Part shown: piece by piece, positions 10,147 to 18,919 of the stretch
How positions within the stretch are numbered: the first letter of the stretch is position 1
Layout: each line of letters starts with the position of its first letter
Source of the DNA: Promethearchaeota archaeon
Lineage (GTDB): Archaea > Asgardarchaeota > Lokiarchaeia > Sigyniarchaeales > SOKP01
Assembly (NCBI GenBank): GCA_019058245.1
Contig: JAHPZJ010000019.1
Coordinates: 48,257 to 112,256 of the forward strand
DNA length: 64,000 nucleotides
Reading direction: 5' to 3'
Position numbers and translations under genes: made by a program
The notes under the pieces: model-generated
The model's input: only the letters and a program-made list of their open reading frames with translations
The model's database searches: none
Told to the model about the DNA's origin: nothing

Positions 10147-11052
10147 ATGGCAGATGATATTGAAATAAAAGATGAAAAGATTTTCGGAGGTTGGAGAGCA
10201 CCTGAAAATCTAATAAGAGAAGCAACTACGTCAATTCACGATGATAATGTAGCTAAAAGTGTTGGTATGCGTGGCGGAACGATACAAGGAACTTTACATT
10301 TAAGTATGTTTGCTCCATTGGCCCTAAAATTATTTGGTGAACGCTGGTTTGAGCAAGGAACTGTTAGTATGTATTACACATATGCAACAGTCGACAAGGA
10401 AGAAGTGAGAGCAATTATTGAATTACCTCCAGGTACAAATGAAGAAATGTTGCCTATTTCAACTAAAGATGAGCAATTTAAAGCATGGGCAGAATTGAAA
10501 AATGGACAACAGATAATGACTGGTACAATATCAATAGGCTCACCTAAGGAACCGTCATATTTACAAGCTATAGAATTAAAAAATAGTAAACCAGAGGAAT
10601 TACGTATTTTAGCTGGATATAAAGTTGGGGAGGAATTACCTTCTAAAGAGATCTTACTCACACAAGAAGAAGCCAATAGTGGAGTAAAAAGAATTACAGA
10701 CCAATTGGATTATTATACAAATAAAGATAAAGCTCCTTGGAAAAGTACAATTTTTTATCCTACAGTATTGTTCGAAGTAATGGCATTGGGTTATGGGGAA
10801 ACTAGTACTGAGGAATTTAATGCAGTTCCATTCTATGGAGCAACTGAACTGAGGTATATAAATGGACCAGCATTTATTGGTGTTCCGTATATTGCTAAAG
10901 GGAAATATGTTTGTATTGGTGTTTCTGCAAAAACAGAATACTTTTGGCTCGATTCTACATTAGAAGAAAAAGAAACAGGAAAACTAGTAGCTTCAATGCG
11001 CCACTTGAATCGTTTCATGAAAGCAGGATCACCACACTATAAAGATCAGTAG
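10147..11052 (+). CDS. Predicted double-hotdog (MaoC/acyl-CoA thioesterase-like) protein
   Basis: No exact family is recognised. Residues about 35-125 resemble a hotdog domain: a central helix in GGTIQGTLHLSMFAPLALK packed before a strand pattern like that of MaoC dehydratases and thioesterases. The second half (about 150-300, beginning GYKVGEELPSKE) starts like another MaoC-type unit, which would make a double hotdog. Such proteins act on acyl-CoA or acyl-carrier thioesters. The gene is followed after 206 bases, on the same strand, by an NPD/FabK-like flavoenzyme, which fits fatty-acyl chemistry, but the link is inference. Confidence 0.55.
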   Translation: MADDIEIKDEKIFGGWRAPENLIREATTSIHDDNVAKSVGMRGGTIQGTLHLSMFAPLALKLFGERWFEQGTVSMYYTYATVDKEEVRAIIELPPGTNEEMLPISTKDEQFKAWAELKNGQQIMTGTISIGSPKEPSYLQAIELKNSKPEELRILAGYKVGEELPSKEILLTQEEANSGVKRITDQLDYYTNKDKAPWKSTIFYPTVLFEVMALGYGETSTEEFNAVPFYGATELRYINGPAFIGVPYIAKGKYVCIGVSAKTEYFWLDSTLEEKETGKLVASMRHLNRFMKAGSPHYKDQ

Positions 11053-11238
11053 TTATTCGTGAGGTTTCAAACTAATCTATTTTTTTATTCAACTTTTTGA
11101 TATTTTAAGATAAAATTCAAATTTGAGAGAGAAAAGTTAAAAAAAATTTGTGAAAAAAGTAACTTTTTGGTGTCTTTGCTTCACAGTCCAAAGAATTTAA
11201 TCAAATGATGAAAGTTTTATTTAATTTCCAATTCAATT

Positions 11239-11256
11239 ATCATAAAAGGTGAACTT
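11239..11256 (+). promoter_or_regulatory. Shine-Dalgarno deciding a TTG start
   Basis: The sequence AAAGGTGA lies about 6-7 bases before TTG 11259. No ATG or GTG is available in frame before the conserved MFGIKHP motif except the internal ATG that begins that motif, so this site decides the start. Confidence 0.6.
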
Positions 11257-11258
11257 TT

Positions 11259-12338
11259 TTGACGTTAAAAACTAATATTACCGAAATGTTTGGAATTAAG
11301 CACCCAATCGCAAATGCTGCAATGGGTCCTTACAGAACAAACGAGATGGCTATAGCAGTCGCAGATGCGGGTGCTCTAGGGATGATTTCACACACAAACC
11401 AATCTATGGATGGTAGGGAAGAAACTGCATTAGCAGCAATGAAAAAAAATCTTGATTATGTTGTAGAACATACAGATGGGATTTTTGGGTTTAATATAAG
11501 GACTTCGAGATTAACAACAGATTGTGACAAATTAATTTCAGAAACCGCAAAGCATATAATGGCGAATCCTAAATTAAAAGAACAATGTCTCTATGCCCTT
11601 ACTAGTGCGGGTTCGGCAACAAGAATGGCCCAGAATCCAGATTTCAAGAAATTGAGGGAAATCTCACAGGTTAAGCACTTCCATGTTGCCCCTGCACTCT
11701 GGTTGGCAGAAAAATGTGTGAACGCGGGATGTGACGGGCTTGTAGTAACTGGGTTTGAAGGTGGTGGACATCAATCATATGAAAAAGTTGGAGGATTAGT
11801 ATTATTGCAGCAAGTACAACAAAAATACCCAGATATTCCAAAAATCGCATGTGGTGGATTTGCTACTGGTAATGGTCTTGCTGCAGCCCTAGCTATTGGG
11901 GCAGGGGGCATTTCCATGGGATCGAGATTTATTGCATCAATTGAGAGTGAATTCCATGAAAAATACAAGAATGTCGTTCCCCCTGCAAAAGCTCAAGATA
12001 CTGTTGTGAGAACAGGTTCTTTGGGAACCATCAGACTCTGGAAGAACAAATTTGCAATGGCAAAAGGATTAGTAAAGAGTAAAGAAGAAAAAATGGCTGA
12101 AGAAAAAGCTAAGGAGGAACATAGAACTGAAATTTCAAAAGAAGAACTTATGGAAGAATTAAGAAAAGATACAATTGCCCAATATGCGGTTTATGAGGGT
12201 GATATGGATAATGGGTATATATTATTAGGGCAGAGTATAGGTATTGTAAACCAAATAGACAGTATTCCCGATATTATCGAAACTGTTGTTAAAGACGCAG
12301 AAAAAGCACTAAAAAAAGCTGTAACGTATGTAGAATAA
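11259..12338 (+). CDS. Nitronate monooxygenase / FabK-like FMN enzyme (NPD family)
   Basis: FMN-dependent TIM-barrel oxidoreductase of the 2-nitropropane dioxygenase family, whose members oxidise nitronates or act as enoyl-ACP reductases (FabK). Visible features are the N-terminal MFGIKHPIANAAMGP, the substrate-site GFEGGGHQS with the family His, and the phosphate-binding IACGGFATGNGLAAALAIGAGG followed by MGSRFI. The 359 residues fit the family; a charged Lys/Glu-rich insert lies near residues 265-300. Translation starts at TTG 11259, which is preceded at good distance by an AAAGGTGA ribosome binding site. Which reaction it catalyses cannot be decided from the sequence. Confidence 0.85.
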   Translation: MTLKTNITEMFGIKHPIANAAMGPYRTNEMAIAVADAGALGMISHTNQSMDGREETALAAMKKNLDYVVEHTDGIFGFNIRTSRLTTDCDKLISETAKHIMANPKLKEQCLYALTSAGSATRMAQNPDFKKLREISQVKHFHVAPALWLAEKCVNAGCDGLVVTGFEGGGHQSYEKVGGLVLLQQVQQKYPDIPKIACGGFATGNGLAAALAIGAGGISMGSRFIASIESEFHEKYKNVVPPAKAQDTVVRTGSLGTIRLWKNKFAMAKGLVKSKEEKMAEEKAKEEHRTEISKEELMEELRKDTIAQYAVYEGDMDNGYILLGQSIGIVNQIDSIPDIIETVVKDAEKALKKAVTYVE

Positions 12339-12795
12339 CTCTACTTTTTGTTATTAATCAAATCTTTTTTTTTATACATAATTTTGAATTCTATATTTTG
12401 ATTGGGTTATTTCAATAGAAATTTTAAGAAAATCAGAATCTGAATTTACTTTTCCATCCAAATTTCACAGAAAATTGGGACAAAATTTAAAAAAGTACTA
12501 ATCTTGTATCTCTTTTTATTATTTGATAATAGATCGTGGAGTATCTCTGAAGCCACACACTTCCAGCACTTTTTGAGAATCCACTAATGGCAATTACCAC
12601 CGTTGACTTAAAATCGAAAATTTTAGAAAGACTGAAAGAAAAATACGTTGAAAAATAAAAAACCCTTCACCAATAATAATATCTAACTTTTTAGTAAAAT
12701 CTATGACTTAAAAATTATTAATGAATTCTATTTATATTGTAAATTTTTATCTTATATTAGAAATTACTGTAAAAATTAAATTTGGGAAAGTATTC
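12339..12795 (+). other. Intergenic stretch with one half of a dispersed imperfect repeat and a 23-codon mini-ORF
   Basis: About 450 bases between the flavoenzyme and the NTF2-like gene. A T-rich run just after 12338 can serve as terminator. Around 12430-12495 lies a stretch resembling 17975-18042 (core AAATCAGAA then GAATTTACTTTT). At 12587-12658 an ATG opens a 23-codon frame, MAITTVDLKSKILERLKEKY and three more residues, whose helical charge pattern looks like the start of a protein but which stops at once; it may be a remnant or a very small gene. No RNA gene was recognised. Confidence 0.5.
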
Positions 12796-13236
12796 ATGAG
12801 CTTTAGAATTGAAAGTAAAGAACAATTTGTCGAATTATGGACTAATATTTACAATACCGAAGGTAAACCTGATTGGTCTCATATCCTCCCATATTATGAC
12901 AATAAGATATATTTTCGCGATTCTATTCAAGAAATTCGAGGTATAAAAGAATTTAAAGCTATGACTGTACGATTAGTTAAGCGATCTAAAAATTTAAGAA
13001 TGAAAATAGTCAATATTCTTTTTGAAGGGAATATCATTTTTTTTGAATGGGAGATGGGATTAAGTTTTAAGAAAACTCCTGATTCGAAGGTATTAGGGGC
13101 AAGTCGCCTGATATTGAATGATAATGGAAAAATAATCTCCCAAAGGGATTATTACGATCTCTGGGGGGATATTTTCGATAATATTCCATTTTTAGGTAAA
13201 GGATATCGAAAGTTCATGAGGAAAATGTTCGGGTGA
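12796..13236 (+). CDS. NTF2/SnoaL-like small domain protein
   Basis: Predicted cone-shaped NTF2-like fold of 146 residues: an N-terminal helical part (FVELWTNIYNTEGKPDW), then long strands (DNKIYFRDSIQEIRG, IIFFEWEMGLSF, ASRLILNDNGKIISQRDYYD). The end of this pattern, with Gly-Lys-Ile-Ile-x-x-Arg-x-Tyr-Tyr-Asp, is typical of SnoaL-like and ketosteroid-isomerase-like proteins. I take the ATG at 12796 (MSFRIESKEQF); the frame stays open upstream to 12721 but with low-complexity hydrophobic residues. Its stop overlaps the GTG of the next gene (GTGA), so it is the first gene of a translationally coupled set of three. In this family the domain may be an enzyme or a binding module; the substrate is unknown. 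Confidence 0.7.
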   Translation: MSFRIESKEQFVELWTNIYNTEGKPDWSHILPYYDNKIYFRDSIQEIRGIKEFKAMTVRLVKRSKNLRMKIVNILFEGNIIFFEWEMGLSFKKTPDSKVLGASRLILNDNGKIISQRDYYDLWGDIFDNIPFLGKGYRKFMRKMFG

Positions 13237-14171
13237 ATCACTTGAATAAATATTTAACACAATACAGGATATCAAATATTAAGGCAATGCTTCGCAATAA
13301 TAAGGCAGAGCCATTGGAATGTCAAGATGATTTTAATGGACATTTAGTGGCTATAACTGGCGCCACATCTGGAATTGGATATGTAACTGCACGAGAATAT
13401 GCTTCACACGGAGCTAATCTGTTAGTGATTAATCGAAATGAAGAAAAAACGCTTAATCTGTGTGAAGAAATTAATCGAGATTTTGGTGTAGAATGTGATT
13501 TCATGCTTGCGGATTTTACGCACATTTCCGAGGTGAAGAAAGTTGGCGAAGAACTCGCAAATTCCGATTTGAATATTGATGTGTTCATTCATAACGCAGG
13601 TGTCTATTTAACCGAGAGAACGATCTCTGACGATAGTCTTGAGATGGTTTTTCAAGTGGATCATCTCGGTTCCTTTATTATAAATTACATTTTAAAGGAT
13701 AAACTTAAAGCCCAGCAAAAATGCAGGATTATATTAGTAAATTCTGAGGGTCACCGTTTTGCTATTCTTGGTTTGAAATTAGATGATCTCAACTGGGAGA
13801 AGCGCCGCTATTCGGGACTCAAAAGCTATGGATCAGCAAAAACTGCCCAACTTCTGACAATGATCAAATTTAATGATTTCTTCCAAAATAGTGGCGTGAC
13901 GATTAACGCAATGCATCCTGGTAATGTAAAAACCACTATGGGAGAAAATAGTACTGGATTATTCCAGAGGGTTTTCATCGAACCCTCCTACAGATCGCCA
14001 ATGATATCCGCTAAATCCTTATATTATCTTGGAGTTTCGAAGGATATTGAGGGCGTGAGTGGTAAGTTTTTCAACCTCACTTACGAAGAGGAGCCCGCAC
14101 CTCCTGTCTTGGACCGAGAAGTCGCAAAAAAGATGTGGGATTTAAGTATAAAATTAGGCAGATTAGCATGA
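13233..14171 (+). CDS. Short-chain dehydrogenase/reductase (retinol-dehydrogenase-like)
   Basis: NAD(P)-dependent oxidoreductase with a Rossmann fold. The cofactor motif is TGATSGIG near residue 43, with an NAG motif at about residue 125 and the catalytic Tyr-x-x-x-Lys as YGSAK near residue 207; a Ser of the active site is likely in LVNSEGHR. The domain layout, with NxHPG after the catalytic motif (AMHPGNVKT), resembles retinol dehydrogenase/WWOX-type SDRs. It starts with GTG overlapping the previous stop and ends in ATGA shared with the next gene. Coupling to the CrtI-like gene suggests joint action on a lipid or isoprenoid substrate; this is inference. Confidence 0.88.
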   Translation: MNHLNKYLTQYRISNIKAMLRNNKAEPLECQDDFNGHLVAITGATSGIGYVTAREYASHGANLLVINRNEEKTLNLCEEINRDFGVECDFMLADFTHISEVKKVGEELANSDLNIDVFIHNAGVYLTERTISDDSLEMVFQVDHLGSFIINYILKDKLKAQQKCRIILVNSEGHRFAILGLKLDDLNWEKRRYSGLKSYGSAKTAQLLTMIKFNDFFQNSGVTINAMHPGNVKTTMGENSTGLFQRVFIEPSYRSPMISAKSLYYLGVSKDIEGVSGKFFNLTYEEEPAPPVLDREVAKKMWDLSIKLGRLA

Positions 14172-15769
14172 CGACTACAAGCCATGAAGTTATCATTGTA
14201 GGAGCAGGGATGGCAGGGTTAACCGCTGCAGCCTATTTATCAAGGGCAGGACATGATGTTCTTTTAATTGAAAAGAACGAGAATTGTGGTGGCCTACTAA
14301 ATTCAATCCAAAAAGATGGTTTTGTTTTTGATACTGGTCCGAGGTCAATTGAAAACTCGGGAGCCGTGCGACCCTTGTTAAATGACCTTGGAATTTCACT
14401 TGAACTCCTTAAAAGTCCAGTTTCGATTGGAATTGAGAATGAAATTTTACACTACACGTCAAACGAAAGTATATATGAGTATCAGTCCCTATTAGAAAAG
14501 CTGTATCCCGATAACAAAGAGGAGATTGCCGCAATTTTCTTGTTAATCGAAAAAATCTTGAAAGACATGGCCATTCTAAACGAGATTGATAATCCGATTT
14601 TCAGAGACATGAAAAACGATATAGGTTATCTTGTTAAGGAACTTCTTCCGTATCTTGGCAAGTTCCTTCTTGTTATTCGCCGGATAAATCGAAGGAAGGA
14701 TCCGGTTGAAGACACACTAAAAAAAATGACTTCAAACCAATCACTTATCAATATTATGACGCAACATTTCTTCAAGAGTACGCCTACTTTTTTTGCCCTA
14801 GGATATTTTCATACTTACCTTGACTATTTTTATCCGAAGGGGGGTACGGGAAAAATTCCAGAAGGCGTCATGCAAAAAATCATTGACTGGGGAGGATCAA
14901 TTTTATATGGTACAGAAATACACGAGATCATTCCTTCTGAAAACAAGTTAACTGATATCGATGGAAACACGTTTAACTATGAAAAACTTATTTGGTGTGC
15001 GGATTTGAAATCTTTATATCGATTTCTTAAATTCCATGATTTAGAGGAAAAAGTTTCTCACAAGATATCAATTCAAAAAGATAAATTACTATCGAATCGA
15101 GGCGGAGATTCAGTCTTTTCTTTATTCCTAGGGATAGATGAACCTCTCGACAAATTTCAATCGATTTCGAACGGTCATTTTTTTTATACTCCATTAAAAA
15201 AAGGTTTAGGCGAATCAACTTGGACTAAATTAAGAACAATTATTAAGAATTTCGAAAAAACTCCCAAAGAAGCCATTATACATTGGTTGGACGGGTATTG
15301 TCAACTGAATACATATGAGATTTCCATTCCAGGGCTTAGAGATCCCACCTTAGCTCCAAAAGGAAAGACTGGATTAATTGTGAGCATTCTCTTTGAATAT
15401 GATCTCATGAAAAAAGTCCAAGAGGGAGGATGGTATGAAGAATTCAAAAAAGAAGTCGAAAATCGTATTTTAGAGATTTTATCAAAATCCATATACCCTA
15501 AAATCAAGGATAAGATTCTCTTTCGTTTCTCCTTAACACCCGTCAGCATTTCAAACAGAGTAGGAAGTTCTGAAGGAGCAATAACTGGTTGGACGTTTGA
15601 AAATCCCATCCCTGTGGTTCAAAATATTCTTAAAATGACTAAATCTGTAAAAACTCCTATTCCAAATATACTCCAAGCTGGTCAATGGGTATATAGTCCT
15701 TCTGGAATACCCATTGCGATCCTTACAGGATTGGCAGCAGCTAAGAAGATAATGAAAAATAATAAATGA
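14168..15769 (+). CDS. CrtI/phytoene-desaturase-like FAD-dependent oxidoreductase
   Basis: FAD flavoprotein of the phytoene desaturase / carotenoid isomerase family. The N-terminus carries the dinucleotide motif IIVGAGMAGLTAAAYLSRAG followed by LLIEK and CGGL, then DTGPRSIE. A C-terminal FAD/isoprenoid-binding region reads QAGQWVYSPSGIPIAILTG. The chosen start is ATG 14168, four bases overlapping the SDR stop; an in-frame ATG at 14135 lies well inside the SDR gene. At 533 residues it has family length. Substrates may be carotenoids, other isoprenoids or retinoid-like compounds; nothing in the neighbourhood (no phytoene synthase) decides this. Confidence 0.82.
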   Translation: MTTTSHEVIIVGAGMAGLTAAAYLSRAGHDVLLIEKNENCGGLLNSIQKDGFVFDTGPRSIENSGAVRPLLNDLGISLELLKSPVSIGIENEILHYTSNESIYEYQSLLEKLYPDNKEEIAAIFLLIEKILKDMAILNEIDNPIFRDMKNDIGYLVKELLPYLGKFLLVIRRINRRKDPVEDTLKKMTSNQSLINIMTQHFFKSTPTFFALGYFHTYLDYFYPKGGTGKIPEGVMQKIIDWGGSILYGTEIHEIIPSENKLTDIDGNTFNYEKLIWCADLKSLYRFLKFHDLEEKVSHKISIQKDKLLSNRGGDSVFSLFLGIDEPLDKFQSISNGHFFYTPLKKGLGESTWTKLRTIIKNFEKTPKEAIIHWLDGYCQLNTYEISIPGLRDPTLAPKGKTGLIVSILFEYDLMKKVQEGGWYEEFKKEVENRILEILSKSIYPKIKDKILFRFSLTPVSISNRVGSSEGAITGWTFENPIPVVQNILKMTKSVKTPIPNILQAGQWVYSPSGIPIAILTGLAAAKKIMKNNK

Positions 15770-15801
15770 GGTTTTAACCCAAACTTATAGATAGAGTCTT
15801 C

Positions 15802-16806
15802 TTAGAAAATTAGCAACAATACAATTATACTGATAAGTACTAGGTAAGAAATTAAGACCATTCGATAAATAGGTTTTTTTATATCATCACCTGACATGGC
15901 TTTAAATCCTGTTCTGCTAAGGAAAGACTTTATTTGAAGATCTAAGTCCTTTTGATTTTTAACCGCATACTTTTGCAGATCCTGCTTAATAATGAAGTGC
16001 TGACTATAAGGAAAAATAATAGCGTTTACTGGCTTATTAGGATCAATAATATTACCAAGATACGTGTTTGCTTTGATTGAAACATGTTCTAAAGGTATGT
16101 TTATCGCTTCTTTCACCATATCTATGTCAAAAATCAGGCTGAAAGGCTCTGAAAAATCACTTTTTATCTCACCACCATAATCGACATTAAGATTTCCTTC
16201 AATCCAGAGAGATTCATCCAATTCCCTTGAATCACCTTTTTCTAAGTCAACCGATACAATGAATTCTTTATTGTTGGTGCGATTCTTAATATCAACCAGT
16301 AACTTCCCAAAATATGTGGTTGTATACAAGGCTGGATCACAAGTGTATCCACAAAATCCATTCTTTGGGTCATAGCTGTTAGTATTCGTTTCATAATCAC
16401 AAATGATCCAAGATAACAGCCCGGTTTCTTTGTTGCGAGCAATAATATAAAACTCGACTCTCATGCCTATAAATCCCGATGTTCGAGTGCTAAATACGCT
16501 TGCAATTGCCAAGGGAAACTTTGAATCGTTCTTAAAAAGTGAGGTTTCTGCTAGTTCATATCCATTGGGGAGCATCTCTTGTGCTGCTGAAGTATTTGTT
16601 ATCTTAAAAGAGATAAATAAACTATAGGGATCTACTATGAATCCCATATAAGGAACTTTTTTCTTGCCACTCTGTGCAAATTTATGTTGTGTTTTTTTAG
16701 GAAGAGATTTACTGAAACTGCTCAAAAAACTAATGGCAGTTACATCTTGAGGCTTTACAAGAGATTCTATCTTTTTTATAAAATTCCTTTTTTCTTCTTG
16801 GTTCAT
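15802..16806 (-). CDS. Tail-anchored paralogue A (unknown soluble domain plus C-terminal membrane helix)
   Basis: A 334-residue protein with a soluble beta-rich domain (about 1-300) and one hydrophobic helix at about 311-334 that ends the chain, as in tail-anchored proteins. It is paralogous to the next gene upstream: both share KxxPYMGF near residue 50, the DPYSLF/EPYSMF strand, FxTRxSxFxGxRxE, KETGLxSWI, and FPxxQH near residue 265. The first part (ISFKITNTSAAQEMLPNGYEL) recalls acetoacetate-decarboxylase-like folds, but no catalytic Lys could be assigned. The two genes are 26 bases apart, so co-transcription is likely. It converges on the CrtI-like gene. Confidence 0.72.
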   Translation of the reverse strand: MNQEEKRNFIKKIESLVKPQDVTAISFLSSFSKSLPKKTQHKFAQSGKKKVPYMGFIVDPYSLFISFKITNTSAAQEMLPNGYELAETSLFKNDSKFPLAIASVFSTRTSGFIGMRVEFYIIARNKETGLLSWIICDYETNTNSYDPKNGFCGYTCDPALYTTTYFGKLLVDIKNRTNNKEFIVSVDLEKGDSRELDESLWIEGNLNVDYGGEIKSDFSEPFSLIFDIDMVKEAINIPLEHVSIKANTYLGNIIDPNKPVNAIIFPYSQHFIIKQDLQKYAVKNQKDLDLQIKSFLSRTGFKAMSGDDIKKPIYRMVLISYLVLISIIVLLLIF

Positions 16807-16832
16807 TTACATAATCCTTGTTTTTTTTTAAA

Positions 16833-17837
16833 TTATAGATTAATTATCAATAAAATAATTAGGGAAATAAAGATTATCATAAATAAAGAGATTCCCATTA
16901 ATAACATTATCTTTATACTTCTTGTTGAGAAGGTTTTCATTTCTTTCATATTTGCAATTTTATTATAATTCTCGATCATGTCATTGATATTTTTGATATA
17001 GGTACGACAGCCTGGACTGTCGGCAATATAATGCTGAGCGAAGGGGAAACACAACGCCTTGCATAGTTCCGGCTCGGCTAAATCTGGGAAAAGTGTATTA
17101 AACTCTATGTGAATATCCTCAATAGGAATTTCTAAAGCTTTTTCAACTTCAGCAGGATCAAATATTACGGCAAGTGTATCATCTTTATTATCTGAAAATT
17201 TTTTACCGTGACCAATCGATGTATTTCCTATTACCCAAAGGGGTTGATCAAGGCTGCGGATTTTTCCATTGGTAATATTACCCGTTAAGATTATCTGTCG
17301 GTCAGTTGTGTCTTCTTTAAAATCCAGTAGTATTTCTCCCTTTGAGCTAGTCGTATATATAGCATTTTTACTATTTCTATCTGCAACTCCTACTGAAGGG
17401 AGAGCAATTATTGTATTGCTCAGAATATCGATAAAAATCCAGGATATAAGACCGGTTTCTTTATCTTCCGCAACGAGATATACTTCTAGCCTAGAACCCC
17501 AAAAAGTACTTGCTCGAGTATTGAAAACTCCCATTCCTAAATAGTGATCTGGTTCTTCATCAGCAAAAATTCTGGTCTTTTTCAACTCATAGCGTTCTGA
17601 TAATAATTTTTTTGCTTTTTCGATATTTTTAAGCTTAAAGAATAAAAACATACTATAAGGTTCAATTACAAAACCCATGTAGGGAGTCTTTTTTGAAGTC
17701 TTAATTAATAGCTTTTTAAAAAGGGAGCGAGGCAAAAGCCGTTTGAATGTTTGGAAGAAATACAAAAAGCTAACTTCCTTTGGATCAATTAAGCTTTCCA
17801 CATTTCTGATAAATTTTTCATCATCTATAATTTTCAT
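16833..17837 (-). CDS. Tail-anchored paralogue B (unknown soluble domain plus C-terminal membrane helix)
   Basis: Also 334 residues, and built like paralogue A: soluble domain up to about residue 300, then a hydrophobic C-terminal helix (IMLLMGISLFMIIFISLIIL) with only a few residues after it. Sequence similarity to A covers the whole length and indicates a tandem duplication, old enough to leave only about a third of positions identical by eye. It is the promoter-proximal gene of the pair. No signal peptide is seen, so the soluble domain should face the cytoplasm. Function unknown. Confidence 0.72.
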   Translation of the reverse strand: MKIIDDEKFIRNVESLIDPKEVSFLYFFQTFKRLLPRSLFKKLLIKTSKKTPYMGFVIEPYSMFLFFKLKNIEKAKKLLSERYELKKTRIFADEEPDHYLGMGVFNTRASTFWGSRLEVYLVAEDKETGLISWIFIDILSNTIIALPSVGVADRNSKNAIYTTSSKGEILLDFKEDTTDRQIILTGNITNGKIRSLDQPLWVIGNTSIGHGKKFSDNKDDTLAVIFDPAEVEKALEIPIEDIHIEFNTLFPDLAEPELCKALCFPFAQHYIADSPGCRTYIKNINDMIENYNKIANMKEMKTFSTRSIKIMLLMGISLFMIIFISLIILLIINL

Positions 17838-18047
17838 ATTTTATAAAACCTTCAAAAAAAAAAATAATTCCCTATATTAAAGTATTTATCAAATTTTATA
17901 TTAATGATAATAATTATTGATGGAGGAAGAAAAATATTATTTTAATAAACTCAATTTTTTCACTTAATTTGTGAAATCAGAAACAGAATTTACTTTTTTA
18001 ATCCTAATCCATTTGAGATTAAGAAAAAATTTGAAAAAATCGAAATT

Positions 18048-18611
18048 TTAGTATCTTGATCTTTCTCTACCTATTGTAGAATGACCACCATGCCCTGGAT
18101 ATATTTTAAACTCATCCGAAATATTGTTATAATTTAAAATTTTTTTAATACTAGCTATTAAATTATCATAATTTGTAAGCTGCCATGGTATTCTACCACG
18201 CAATAGTGTATCTCCGGTAAAGATAAGCTTATTTTTATAATCTATCAACATTATATCACTGTTAGTGTGGCCTGGAGTTTCAATTACATGAAGAGACTCT
18301 ATTCCAATTTCAATCACATCATTTTCCTTAATAAAATGAATATTTTCAGCTTTTCTTATCCCAAAACTATTGATTAATAGCGGAATATTAAAATAATCCA
18401 TGATATCAAACGCACATTGAATATGGTCATGGTGTGGATGAGTACCTATTAAATAAACTGGTATATAGCCTTCTCTATTAATTACGCTTATAATATTATG
18501 TGAATCAATTCCAGGATCAATAATCCCAACTTCTTTTGTATTATCATCACCATAAAGATAACAATTAGTTCTAAATCTACCACTCACTATCAATCGGTTT
18601 AAAATAATCAT
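18048..18611 (-). CDS. Metallo-beta-lactamase-fold hydrolase (glyoxalase-II-like)
   Basis: Metal-dependent hydrolase of the MBL superfamily, 187 residues. The metal motif is THPHHDH near residue 60, with further ligands in ETPGHTNSD and IFTGDTLL, and a final His in YPGHGG. The short length and the motif set match small glyoxalase-II-like thioester hydrolases rather than RNA-processing beta-CASP enzymes, because no beta-CASP domain is present. Start is the ATG at 18611. It lies downstream of nothing on its strand and diverges from SRP54. Confidence 0.88.
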   Translation of the reverse strand: MIILNRLIVSGRFRTNCYLYGDDNTKEVGIIDPGIDSHNIISVINREGYIPVYLIGTHPHHDHIQCAFDIMDYFNIPLLINSFGIRKAENIHFIKENDVIEIGIESLHVIETPGHTNSDIMLIDYKNKLIFTGDTLLRGRIPWQLTNYDNLIASIKKILNYNNISDEFKIYPGHGGHSTIGRERSRY

Positions 18612-18919
18612 TAATCACTGATTTAATCGATATTTATAATTTAAAAAAACTCTACTCAATACAAATAGTTTTTTCGAAATTAAAAATTATTAAAAATTTT
18701 ACTTATTTTCAACCATGATATATTACCTTGATACTAAATTTAATATCTCATTTCTCCTAGTAGACAATTTCTAATACACCTTAGTTTATTCTTTCTCATC
18801 CAAAATTTTTTAATTTTGAGATTTCTTTTAATGTATATTAGATTATAATTATTGAAAAAAAAATATTGATTTTAGAGAATTTATTCAAGTACACTAAAAA
18901 ATTTTAAAACTGGGAAGTA
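18612..18919. other. Divergent intergenic region between MBL hydrolase and SRP54
   Basis: About 300 A+T-rich bases between divergent genes. I see no RNA gene here (in particular no SRP RNA next to srp54), no open frame with protein-like composition and no clear repeat. Promoters for both genes must lie here. Confidence 0.6.

Noticed and set aside
14135..14167. Earlier ATG at 14135 as start of the CrtI-like gene
   Set aside because: It lies inside the SDR gene and adds 11 residues before the dinucleotide motif; ATG 14168 overlaps the SDR stop in the usual coupled form (ATGA).
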